32,374 bases of DNA from Bacteroidota bacterium (GTDB lineage: Bacteria; Bacteroidota; Bacteroidia; Chitinophagales; Chitinophagaceae): the NCBI GenBank assembly GCA_947461985.1, contig CANHNT010000001.1, forward strand, positions 1 through 32,374. Reading direction: 5' to 3'. This document shows positions 7,808 to 15,721 of the stretch, piece after piece (within the stretch, counting starts at the first letter, position 1; the number at the start of each line of letters is the position of its first letter). The position numbers and the translations under genes were made by a program. The notes under the pieces are model-generated. The model ran no database searches, was not told the DNA's origin, and saw only the letters and a list, made by a program, of their open reading frames with translations.

Positions 7808-9238
7808 ATGCATTTAAAGTACGAATCGATAATTAGAGAGCCATTAGTAGATGGAAACAAAACATATCATCAGATAACTGAAGATATTTGCGCTCCAATT
7901 GAAAGAGCTCCTTCGAAACTATGGAGAATTGGTTTCTTAATGTCACTGTCATTATTAGGTTTTGGCGCATTTAGTATTGTTTGGGAAGTATATTGGGGTA
8001 CTGGTGTTTGGAATTTAAACAAAACCATAGGATGGGGTTGGGATATTACCAATTTCGTATGGTGGGTTGGTATAGGTCATGCTGGAACATTGATTTCGGC
8101 AATCTTATTACTTTTTCGACAAGGATGGAGAACCGGTGTAAATAGAGCTGCTGAAGCCATGACTATTTTTGCCGTTATGTGTGCTGGACAGTTTCCTATT
8201 TGGCACATGGGTCGTGTTTGGAATGCTTTTTTCGTTTTACCTTATGGAAATACACGGGGTCCATTGTGGCCCAACTTTATCTCGCCTTTATTATGGGACG
8301 TATTTGCGATTTCAACGTATTTCACTGTATCATTATTATTCTGGTATTCTGGTTTAATTCCTGATTTTGCAACATTAAGAGATAGAGCACAAACTAAGTT
8401 CAGAAAAATGGCTTATGGATATGCCTCATTTGGTTGGGCAGGAAGTGCGAAACATTGGCAACGTCATGAAATGTTATCATTGGTGTTAGCTGGTTTAAGT
8501 ACTCCCTTAGTACTTTCTGTGCATACGATTGTATCGTTTGACTTTGCTACCTCTATTGTCCCAGGTTGGCATACAACTATATTTCCTCCTTATTTCGTAG
8601 CAGGTGCTGTATTCTCTGGTTTTGCGATGGTACAAACCTTATTAATATTAACACGTAAAATTTTAGGATTACAAGAATATATCACATTAGGCCACATTGA
8701 AGCAATGAATAAAGTAATTGTTTTAACAGGTTCAATAGTAGGGGTTGCATATTTAACAGAGTTATTTATCGCGTATTATAGTGGTGTTATTTGGGAACAA
8801 GAAGCATTCCGTTTACGTGTATTAGGACCATATTGGTGGGCATATTGGGGTATGATGTTGTGTAATGTGGTTTCCCCTCAATTATTTTGGTTCAAAAAAT
8901 TACGCCGTAATGTTTGGTTCACATTCTTTATGTCAATCATCGTAAATATCGGGATGTGGTTTGAGCGTTTTGTAATCATCATGTCATTACACCGTGATTA
9001 TTTACCATCAAGTTGGAGCTATTATACACCATCTTGGACAGAGGTAGCCTTCTATTTAGGATCATTCGGATTATTCTTTACCTGTTATTTCTTATTTGCT
9101 AAATATTTCCCAGTAATTGCGATAGCAGAAATTAAGTTTATATTAAAAACAAGTGGTGATAATTACAAAAAAGAGATGGAACAGTATGAACATCAAGATA
9201 ATGAAGTGTTTTTACAAGAACAGTCTCATCATCATTAG
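7808..9238 (+). CDS. actC: ACIII subunit ActC, NrfD-like quinol-site protein
   Basis: Integral membrane subunit (476 aa) of the NrfD/PsrC family. It has a long series of hydrophobic helices (family value ten). Known structures place the menaquinol oxidation site in this subunit, beside the 3Fe-4S cluster of ActB. Visible family signatures are NFVWWVGIGHAGTLISAI, FRQGWRTGVNRAAEAMT and QFPIWHMGRVW. The start is the ATG at 7808, giving MHLKYESIIREPLVDG, the usual soluble start of ActC. The tail is acidic and ends EQSHHH, one of several His-rich ends in this operon. The spacer after actB is 65 bases, and the next gene starts 50 bases downstream. Confidence 0.95.
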   Translation: MHLKYESIIREPLVDGNKTYHQITEDICAPIERAPSKLWRIGFLMSLSLLGFGAFSIVWEVYWGTGVWNLNKTIGWGWDITNFVWWVGIGHAGTLISAILLLFRQGWRTGVNRAAEAMTIFAVMCAGQFPIWHMGRVWNAFFVLPYGNTRGPLWPNFISPLLWDVFAISTYFTVSLLFWYSGLIPDFATLRDRAQTKFRKMAYGYASFGWAGSAKHWQRHEMLSLVLAGLSTPLVLSVHTIVSFDFATSIVPGWHTTIFPPYFVAGAVFSGFAMVQTLLILTRKILGLQEYITLGHIEAMNKVIVLTGSIVGVAYLTELFIAYYSGVIWEQEAFRLRVLGPYWWAYWGMMLCNVVSPQLFWFKKLRRNVWFTFFMSIIVNIGMWFERFVIIMSLHRDYLPSSWSYYTPSWTEVAFYLGSFGLFFTCYFLFAKYFPVIAIAEIKFILKTSGDNYKKEMEQYEHQDNEVFLQEQSHHH

Positions 9239-9250
9239 TAAGTAATAAAG

Positions 9251-9285
9251 AATTAACAATTAATAATTAACAATTAATAATTATA
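9251..9285. repeat. 7-base-period array before actD
   Basis: Five consecutive heptamers: AATTAAC and AATTAAT alternate twice, then AATTATA. They fill most of the actC-actD spacer and end three bases before the GTG start of actD. Confidence 0.7.
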
Positions 9286-9288
9286 AAA

Positions 9289-9870
9289 GTGAGTATAAAA
9301 AAGTTTGCAGTAGCAGTTTACGACGATGAAGCAGTATTATTTCCTGCTGTAAAAAAAGTCCGTAGTGCTGGATATAAAATTCATGATGTTTATACGCCCT
9401 TTGCTGTTCACGGATTGGATGTTGCATTAGGTCAAAAAGAAAGTGATTTACACATTGCTGGTTTCATTTATGGAATTACAGGAACGTGCACTGCACTAGG
9501 CTTTATGGGATGGATTTTTACGACCGATTGGCCTCAAAATTTTGGTGGTAAACCACATTTTCCTTTACCAGCATTTATTCCTATCACCTTTGAGTTGACC
9601 GTGTTATTTGCTGCAGTAGGAATGGTTTTGACTTTTTGTTACTTAAACCAAATTATGCCAGGAGTAAAAAAACATATTTTTCATCCTCGTCAAACAGATG
9701 ATAAATTTGTCATGGTAATCGAGGTAAATGATACCAATGAAGCAGAAACCTTAGCGATTTTACAATCAACAGGTGCTGAGTTAACAGAAACACAAGTAGC
9801 TGAATCAGATTGGTGGTACGGTCGTTTTGATATTAAAGAAGATTACGAAATTCAACAACAATTAGCATAA
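9289..9870 (+). CDS. actD: ACIII subunit ActD (DUF3341)
   Basis: Membrane subunit of Alternative Complex III, 193 aa, DUF3341 family. An N-terminal soluble part (KKFAVAVYDDEAVLFPAVKK) precedes two membrane helices (about 56-76 and 94-118, the second starting with PLPAFIPITFELTVLFA), followed by a C-terminal soluble domain. The start is GTG at 9289, since the frame from there gives the conserved SIKKFAVAVYDDE beginning and no in-frame ATG precedes it. The GTG sits directly after a 7-base-period repeat array, so that array is in the translation-initiation region. actE begins 5 bases after the stop. Confidence 0.93.
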   Translation: MSIKKFAVAVYDDEAVLFPAVKKVRSAGYKIHDVYTPFAVHGLDVALGQKESDLHIAGFIYGITGTCTALGFMGWIFTTDWPQNFGGKPHFPLPAFIPITFELTVLFAAVGMVLTFCYLNQIMPGVKKHIFHPRQTDDKFVMVIEVNDTNEAETLAILQSTGAELTETQVAESDWWYGRFDIKEDYEIQQQLA

Positions 9871-9875
9871 AGAAA

Positions 9876-10550
9876 ATGAGAAAACTAACATTATATATTT
9901 TATTTGTATTAGCTACTACATTGGTTGTTTCTTGTAGTGAATACAGACGTAACCCAGGACGTACTTATGCACCTGATATGGTTTATTCTCGTGCTGTTGA
10001 TTACTACAATGGAACGGAAAAAATTGAAGCAGAAAGAGGTTCGTATAACAAAATGCCTGTAAAAGGGACTGTTGCAAGAGAACAAGCCTTACCTGATCAT
10101 ATTAGTGAATTGGATACATTGGCTGCTAACGCAAATACATGCAGTTTCACTTTTGGTGAAAAAGATTTAGAAGAAGGCAAGCGTTTATTTTTAATACATT
10201 GTGCAATTTGTCATGGTGAGCAAATGGACGGAAACGGACCTTTGTACACGAGTGGAAAATTTGCTGCAATGCCAGCTAACTTGAAATCAGGTGAAAAATA
10301 TTTAAAATTCACTCAAGGTAGAATTTATCATGGTATTGTTTATGGTAAAAACAGCATGGGATCTTATGCAAGTCAATTAGATACAAAACAACGTTGGAAA
10401 GTAGTTGCTTACATTAAAAAAGTGCAAAGTGAAAACGGTGGTGAAGCATTTACCATGATGAAAGGTGAAACTGCAGTAAAAGATACAGTGAAAGCAATTG
10501 CTAAAACTGAAACAAAAGCAGCACCAAAAAGCGAAGCAAAACAACATTAA
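9876..10550 (+). CDS. actE: ACIII subunit ActE, monoheme cytochrome c lipoprotein
   Basis: Monoheme cytochrome c of Alternative Complex III, 224 aa. A lipoprotein signal (LVVSC, Cys20) anchors it to the outer face of the inner membrane. The conserved N-terminal segment MVYSRAVDYY follows. The heme site is C109-A-I-C112-H113 and the likely sixth ligand is Met161 (KNSMGSYA). The C-terminal tail (about 190-224) is Lys/Glu/Ala-rich and probably disordered. It starts 5 bases after actD. In known complexes ActE lies next to ActA and extends the heme wire towards the acceptor. Confidence 0.94.
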   Translation: MRKLTLYILFVLATTLVVSCSEYRRNPGRTYAPDMVYSRAVDYYNGTEKIEAERGSYNKMPVKGTVAREQALPDHISELDTLAANANTCSFTFGEKDLEEGKRLFLIHCAICHGEQMDGNGPLYTSGKFAAMPANLKSGEKYLKFTQGRIYHGIVYGKNSMGSYASQLDTKQRWKVVAYIKKVQSENGGEAFTMMKGETAVKDTVKAIAKTETKAAPKSEAKQH

Positions 10551-10578
10551 TCAACATTTAATAAAAACGAAGTAGAAG

Positions 10579-11796
10579 ATGTTAAAACAAGAATTTAAAG
10601 TACCAAAGTCATTAAAAACAACGAGCATTGTTTTAATGATGATCGGTTTATTAGGATTAATAATAGGGGCAGTTGTATTATTGCCAGGTGATGCTTTAGC
10701 ACAAACACAATTTTGGGCATCATTAATGCATAATGCCATTTTCTTTTTATTAATTTCAGTAGGAAGTTTATTTATTTTAAGTGCAACAAGTTTAGCACAA
10801 GGAGCATGGATTGTATCATTTAGAAGAATTCCTGAGTCTATTGGTAGCATGATATATGTGTTTGCAGCTATTGCAGGTGTTTTGTTATTATCGTTCGTTT
10901 GGACAAATAATACCAATATTTATGCTTGGTTACAAGATGGATTTAATCCGCATAACTCTTTGAATGCATTGAAAAATATTTTCTTAAGTAAAGGATTTTT
11001 CACATTTTGGACAATATTAGTACTGGTATTATGGAGTTGGTTAGGTGTTAAATTGAGAGAAATTTCAATTAAACAAGATACAGATACAAAAAATTCAACA
11101 AAATTATATTGGAGAAATTTCAATTTTTCAGCAGGATTTTTATTTGTTTTTGCATTGTCATTAGCTTCTACTATTCCTTGGTTATGGATAATGAGTATCG
11201 ATTCTCATTGGTTTTCTACCATGTTTAGCTGGTACACTTTTGGAAGTTCTTTCGTTAGTGGAATGAGCATGATTATGCTTTGGGTACTTTACTTAAAAAG
11301 AAAAGGATATTTAGATGTAGTTTCAGAAGAACACGTACATGATTTAGGGAAATTTATGTTTGCATTTAGTATTTTTTGGACCTATTTATGGTTTTCACAA
11401 TTTATGTTGATTTGGTATGCAAACATTCCTGAAGAAACCGTTTATTTCCAAATTAGAATGCACGGACCTTACCGATTCTTTTATTGGTTAAATTTAATTT
11501 TAAACTTTGTTTGTCCTATTTTAATATTAATGCCAAGACCAAACAAACGTAATTATTTCGTAGTTTCTTTAGTTGCAGTTATTATTATCTTCGGTCATTG
11601 GATAGACTTTTTTCAAATGATTATGCCAGGAACTACAGTAAAAGAAAATTGGGATAAACCATTCATTTTGAGTTTATTTATCGCTTGTGGTTTTGTCGGG
11701 TTAATTATTTATTTAGTTGCCAATAAATTAACAAAAGCTCCGTTGATTCCACAAAACAATCCATTATTTAAAGAAACTATCATTCATATTAGCTAA
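10579..11796 (+). CDS. actF: ACIII subunit ActF, NrfD-like membrane protein
   Basis: Second NrfD-like membrane subunit of Alternative Complex III, 405 aa, distantly related to ActC. It has many hydrophobic helices (family value ten). Charged/aromatic helices such as FSIFWTYLWFSQFMLIWYANIPEE and the loop RMHGPYRFFYWLNLILNF are conserved in ActF. Unlike ActC it lacks a demonstrated quinol site; a role in proton transfer has been proposed for the family. It ends 16 bases before coxB, with no terminator between, which links ACIII and oxidase expression. Confidence 0.94.
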   Translation: MLKQEFKVPKSLKTTSIVLMMIGLLGLIIGAVVLLPGDALAQTQFWASLMHNAIFFLLISVGSLFILSATSLAQGAWIVSFRRIPESIGSMIYVFAAIAGVLLLSFVWTNNTNIYAWLQDGFNPHNSLNALKNIFLSKGFFTFWTILVLVLWSWLGVKLREISIKQDTDTKNSTKLYWRNFNFSAGFLFVFALSLASTIPWLWIMSIDSHWFSTMFSWYTFGSSFVSGMSMIMLWVLYLKRKGYLDVVSEEHVHDLGKFMFAFSIFWTYLWFSQFMLIWYANIPEETVYFQIRMHGPYRFFYWLNLILNFVCPILILMPRPNKRNYFVVSLVAVIIIFGHWIDFFQMIMPGTTVKENWDKPFILSLFIACGFVGLIIYLVANKLTKAPLIPQNNPLFKETIIHIS

Positions 11797-11812
11797 AAAA
11801 GATTAATTTATT

Positions 11813-12844
11813 ATGTCAGGATTATTATTAGTATTTCTTGTTGTTTTAATATTTGTTGTCCTTTATCAAGTTTCACGTTCTAGTGAAATTGTAGCACAAA
11901 TACAAGGAGAAGAAGCGTTCGATAAAAAAAGAAATAAAATTTTAGGCTATTCAATGTTAGTATTGTTTGCAGCCTTTATGATTGGTATTGTTTGGTGTCA
12001 TCAATATATGATGCCTTTAATGGGACCTGAAGCAGCTTCTGATCATGGTCAACAATATGATTTCATGTTTGAAGTAACATTATGGGTAACAGGAAGTGTA
12101 TTTTTGTTAACACAATTTTTATTGTTTTGGTTTAGCTTTAAATACAAAAGAGTAGGCAATAAAACACCTCACTTTTTTGCACACAGCACTAAATTAGAGT
12201 TAATTTGGACTAGTATTCCTGCAATTGCGATGGCAGTATTAGTAGCAATAGGCTTAAAAGCTTGGTTTACAATGACAGATAAAGCACCTAAAGGAGCTAT
12301 GCAAATTGAAATAATTGGTAAACAATTTAACTGGATTTCTCGTTATCCTGGTCCAGACATGGAATTAGGAAAAAAATACTATACAAACATCAATGAGAAA
12401 GACAATATTCTTGGATTAGATTGGAAGGATAAAGCAACTAAAGATGATATAATTATACCAAATGGTGAATTGAGATTCGTGAAAGGAAAACCAGTAGAAT
12501 TAATTATTGGTTCTCGAGATGTAATTCATGATGTTGGTTTATCTCACTTTAGAATGAAGATGGATGCTGTACCAGGAATTTCTTCTAGATTATGGTTTAC
12601 CCCATTATTTACTACAGAAGAAATGAAAAGCAAAACAGGAAATCCTAATTTTGTGTATGAACTTTCATGTGATCAAATGTGTGGAAAAGGACACTACTCA
12701 ATGAGAGCTATTATAATAGTTGAAACACAAGCAGAACATGATGCTTGGTTAGCTAAGCAACAATCATACTACGTACAAAATCATCCTGATGAGTTTCCTG
12801 CGCCTGCAGCTGAACCTGTGAAAACAGATTCTACAAAAAAATAA
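11813..12844 (+). CDS. coxB: Cytochrome c oxidase subunit II (CuA)
   Basis: Electron-entry subunit of the aa3-type oxidase, 343 aa. The CuA site is complete: H239 (SRDVIHDVGLSHF), C286, C290, H294 and M297 in CDQMCGKGHYSM; the residue between the two Cys that is usually Glu is Gln288. Four hydrophobic segments are seen: 3-20, 43-61 and the two canonical helices at 85-110 and 128-152 (FAHSTKLELIWTSIPA). There is an insert of about 35 residues between KQFNWISRYPG and the cupredoxin core. No CxxCH is present, so this is not a caa3-type fused subunit, and electrons must come from ACIII hemes or a separate cytochrome. The C-terminal tail is Pro/Ala/Lys-rich. Confidence 0.95.
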   Translation: MSGLLLVFLVVLIFVVLYQVSRSSEIVAQIQGEEAFDKKRNKILGYSMLVLFAAFMIGIVWCHQYMMPLMGPEAASDHGQQYDFMFEVTLWVTGSVFLLTQFLLFWFSFKYKRVGNKTPHFFAHSTKLELIWTSIPAIAMAVLVAIGLKAWFTMTDKAPKGAMQIEIIGKQFNWISRYPGPDMELGKKYYTNINEKDNILGLDWKDKATKDDIIIPNGELRFVKGKPVELIIGSRDVIHDVGLSHFRMKMDAVPGISSRLWFTPLFTTEEMKSKTGNPNFVYELSCDQMCGKGHYSMRAIIIVETQAEHDAWLAKQQSYYVQNHPDEFPAPAAEPVKTDSTKK

Positions 12845-12886
12845 CAATGAATAATTAATTTAGTAATTAAGATTAAGATATAAAAA

Positions 12887-14710
12887 ATGAGTAACGAAGC
12901 AACATTACACACACACGACGTACACGCACATGACCATGGTCACGAGCATGGACATGATGAGCATGAGCATCATGAGCAACACTTCTTTTCGAAGTACATC
13001 TTCAGCATGGATCATAAAATTATTTCACGTCAATTTTTAATTACCGGTATTTTTTGGGCAATTGTTGGAGGATTAATGTCTGTATTTTTCCGTTTACAAT
13101 TGGGTTTCCCTGAACAAACATTTAAAGTCTTATCTGCATTTTTAGGTGATTGGGCTAAAAATGGTAAAATGGATCCTGAAATGTATTATGGATTAACTAC
13201 TATACATGGTACCGTGTTGGTTTTCTTTGTATTAACAGGTGGCTTAAGCGGTACGTTTAGTAATTTCTTAATTCCCTTGCAAATTGGTGCTCGAGATATG
13301 GCATCGCCGTTTTTGAATATGCTTTCATTTTGGTTTTTTGCAGTTGCTGGTGTTGTAATGTTTGGATCTTTATTTATAACAACAGGCCCAGCATCAGGTG
13401 GTTGGACAACCTATCCACCATTAAGCGCATTGAAAGAAGCCTCTATGGGTTCTGGTTTAGGAATGGATTTATGGTTAATTAGTATGGCCTTATTTGTTGT
13501 TTCTTCTCTACTTGGTGGGATCAACTATATTGTTACCATTTTAAACATGAGAACAAAAGGTATGACAATGACTCGTTTGCCATTAACAATTTGGGCTTTC
13601 TTATTTACAGCGGTATTGGGTGTATTATCTTTCCCAGTATTGTTATCAGCAGCAGTATTATTATTATTTGATCGTCATGCAGGTACAAGTTTCTATTTAT
13701 CTGAAATTTTTATGGCTGGTAAAGCATTGCCTAATGTAGGAGGTTCACCTATTTTATACCAACATTTATTTTGGTTCTTAGGTCATCCAGAGGTTTATAT
13801 TATTATGTTACCAGCAATGGGTATGGCATCAGAAATATTAAGTACGCACTCAAGAAAACCAATCTTTGGATATTTAGCAATGGTATTATCTATAATGGGA
13901 ATCACTGTGTTAGCATTTTTAGTATGGGCGCATCACATGTTTGTAACCGGTATGAGTCCGTTTTTGGGAGGTGTGTTTGTATTATTAACCCTATTAATCG
14001 CCATTCCTTCAGCTGTAAAAGTATTTAACTGGTTAACTACGATTTGGAAAGGTAATATTCGTTTCACGGTGCCTATGTTGTTTGCACTTGGTTTCGTTTC
14101 ATTATTTATTTCTGGTGGATTGACAGGTTTATTCTTAGGTAATTCAGCTTTAGACATTCACTTACACGATACGTATTTTGTAATTGCTCACTTCCATATT
14201 GTAATGGGTATCTCTGCTTTCTTTGGAATGTTTGCAGGTATCTATCATTGGTATCCAAAAATGTATGGCCGATTTATGAATAATACATTAGGGTATATAC
14301 ATTTCTTTGTAACGTTTATAGGTTCTTATGTAATATTTTGGCCAATGCATTATGAAGGTGTAGCAGGTATGCCTCGTCGTTATTATGATTTTAGTGCTTG
14401 GGAATCTTTCAAACAATTTGGAGAGTTAAATCAAATGATTTCAATTGCTGCAATTATTGTTTTCTTTGCTCAATTACTATTTGTATTTAATTACTTTGTG
14501 AGTATTTGGAAAGGTAAAAAAGTAACTGATCCTAATCCTTGGCAAGCAAACTCATTAGAGTGGACTACTCCAATTAAACCAGGACATGGTAACTGGGATG
14601 GACCAATTCCTGAAGTTCATCGTTGGGCTTACGACTATAAAGATAATGGAGAAGGTGGAGATTTTATCCCACAACACATTCCTTTAAAAGACGGAGAAGA
14701 AAGTCATTAA
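12887..14710 (+). CDS. coxA: Cytochrome c oxidase subunit I (heme a / a3-CuB)
   Basis: Catalytic proton-pumping subunit of the aa3-type oxidase, 607 aa, about twelve membrane helices. Ligands visible: H107 (TIHGT, heme a), H300 and Y304 in GHPEVYI (CuB and its cross-linked Tyr), H349-H350 (CuB), H435 (heme a3) and H437 (heme a) in DTYFVIAHFHIVMG. E302 in the HPEVY motif places it in the A1 group of heme-copper oxidases. The N-terminus (residues 8-32) is unusual, with 12 His in 25 residues before FFSKYIFSMDHK. The gene is 42 bases after coxB. Subunit III is not next to it, unlike many oxidase operons. Confidence 0.97.
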   Translation: MSNEATLHTHDVHAHDHGHEHGHDEHEHHEQHFFSKYIFSMDHKIISRQFLITGIFWAIVGGLMSVFFRLQLGFPEQTFKVLSAFLGDWAKNGKMDPEMYYGLTTIHGTVLVFFVLTGGLSGTFSNFLIPLQIGARDMASPFLNMLSFWFFAVAGVVMFGSLFITTGPASGGWTTYPPLSALKEASMGSGLGMDLWLISMALFVVSSLLGGINYIVTILNMRTKGMTMTRLPLTIWAFLFTAVLGVLSFPVLLSAAVLLLFDRHAGTSFYLSEIFMAGKALPNVGGSPILYQHLFWFLGHPEVYIIMLPAMGMASEILSTHSRKPIFGYLAMVLSIMGITVLAFLVWAHHMFVTGMSPFLGGVFVLLTLLIAIPSAVKVFNWLTTIWKGNIRFTVPMLFALGFVSLFISGGLTGLFLGNSALDIHLHDTYFVIAHFHIVMGISAFFGMFAGIYHWYPKMYGRFMNNTLGYIHFFVTFIGSYVIFWPMHYEGVAGMPRRYYDFSAWESFKQFGELNQMISIAAIIVFFAQLLFVFNYFVSIWKGKKVTDPNPWQANSLEWTTPIKPGHGNWDGPIPEVHRWAYDYKDNGEGGDFIPQHIPLKDGEESH

Positions 14711-14732
14711 TAATAAATAGATTAATATTTTT

Positions 14733-14775
14733 AAATTCCAAATTCCAAATAAAACTTGTTTGGAATTTGGAATTT
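14733..14775. terminator. Perfect 17-bp hairpin between coxA and ctaB
   Basis: The left arm AAATTCCAAATTCCAAA (14733-14749) and its exact reverse complement (14759-14775) enclose a 9-base loop, and TATTATTT follows. Each arm is itself two and a half 7-base units. It could act as a partial or attenuating terminator after coxA, or protect the 3' end of the act-cox mRNA. Confidence 0.6.
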
Positions 14776-14796
14776 TATTATTTGAAACTACATACA

Positions 14797-15672
14797 GTGA
14801 TAAAACAAAAACTACAAGATTACCAGCAATTAATGAAACTCAACTTAAGCATGTTAGTTGTGTTTTCGAGTATTGTAGGGTATTTAATGGTTCCAGAAAT
14901 TAAAGTTGAAATCAGTAAATTACTTTTATTGTTTTTAGGTGGCATGCTTGTAACAGCTGCTGCCAATGCAACAAATGAATTGCTTGAAAAAGAGACTGAT
15001 CTCCTCATGAAAAGAACCATGAAAAGACCTTTGCCTGATAAAAGAATGTCTAATTTAGAGGCTATTATTTTTACAGGAATTGTATTGTTTGCTGGCTTAT
15101 TTATTTTGTATCATGTTTTCAATCCTTTATCGGCATTAATCGCATTAATCAGTTATTTATTATATTCATTTTTATATACTCCGTTAAAAAAAATTACAGC
15201 TGTTTCTGTATTAGTAGGAGCAATACCAGGTTCGCTTCCTTGTTTAATTGGATGGGTAGCTGCAACCAATCACATGGGTAGTTTAGCCGCTTGGACACTT
15301 TTTATATTGCAATTTTTTTGGCAATTTCCACACTTTTGGTCTATTGCCTGGCTAGGTCACGAAGATTATGAAAAGGCTGGTATGAAAATGCTACCAACAA
15401 GTGCAGGAAAAGTAGGACAATACACAGCTTTTCAATGTGTTTTATACAGTGCAGTACTCATTCCCTTAAGCGCGTTGCCTATGATTGCTATGCCGGAAAC
15501 ATATAGCTGGATTTCATTTGGAGGTTTAGTGATTGCAGCTTCTTGGATGTTGTATAATTCTATTCTTTTTTTAAAAGATAATTCTGATTTAAAAGCACGT
15601 AAAGTGATGTTCTCCTCTTTTGTGTATTTACCCTTAACTTTAATTTCATTGATTATAGACAAGTTTATTTAA
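14797..15672 (+). CDS. ctaB: Heme O synthase (protoheme IX farnesyltransferase)
   Basis: UbiA-family membrane prenyltransferase that adds a farnesyl group to heme b to make heme O, the precursor of heme A for CoxA. From the GTG at 14797 it is 291 aa, the usual length. The Asp-rich-type motif region NATNELLEKETDLLMKRTM (from about residue 57) and the second signature YTPLKKITAVSVLVGAIPGS are present, as is HFWSIAWLGHEDYEKAGMKMLP. The frame extends to a TTG at 14767, but that TTG lies in the right arm of the coxA-ctaB hairpin, so GTG 14797 (giving an IKQKLQDYQQLMKLNLSML start) is preferred. Its place directly after coxA fits oxidase assembly. Confidence 0.92.
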   Translation: MIKQKLQDYQQLMKLNLSMLVVFSSIVGYLMVPEIKVEISKLLLLFLGGMLVTAAANATNELLEKETDLLMKRTMKRPLPDKRMSNLEAIIFTGIVLFAGLFILYHVFNPLSALIALISYLLYSFLYTPLKKITAVSVLVGAIPGSLPCLIGWVAATNHMGSLAAWTLFILQFFWQFPHFWSIAWLGHEDYEKAGMKMLPTSAGKVGQYTAFQCVLYSAVLIPLSALPMIAMPETYSWISFGGLVIAASWMLYNSILFLKDNSDLKARKVMFSSFVYLPLTLISLIIDKFI

Positions 15673-15691
15673 AAAATGATAAAATAAGATT

Positions 15692-15719
15692 TTTATTTTA
15701 TCTTTATTTTATCTTTATT
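15692..15719. repeat. 11-base tandem repeat before MFS gene
   Basis: TTTATTTTATC occurs twice in tandem (15692-15702 and 15703-15713), followed by a partial third copy. With GATAAAATAAGA at 15678-15689 it can also form an AT-rich hairpin with a one-base bulge. It separates ctaB from the MFS gene and ends two bases before that ATG. Confidence 0.5.
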
Positions 15720-15721
15720 AA

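Noticed and set aside
14767..14796. TTG start for ctaB
   Set aside because: The TTG is inside the right arm of a perfect hairpin and would add residues not seen in the family; GTG 14797 is better.
15692..15719. CRISPR-like direct repeats
   Set aside because: The units are 11 bases and contiguous, with no spacers and no cas genes.
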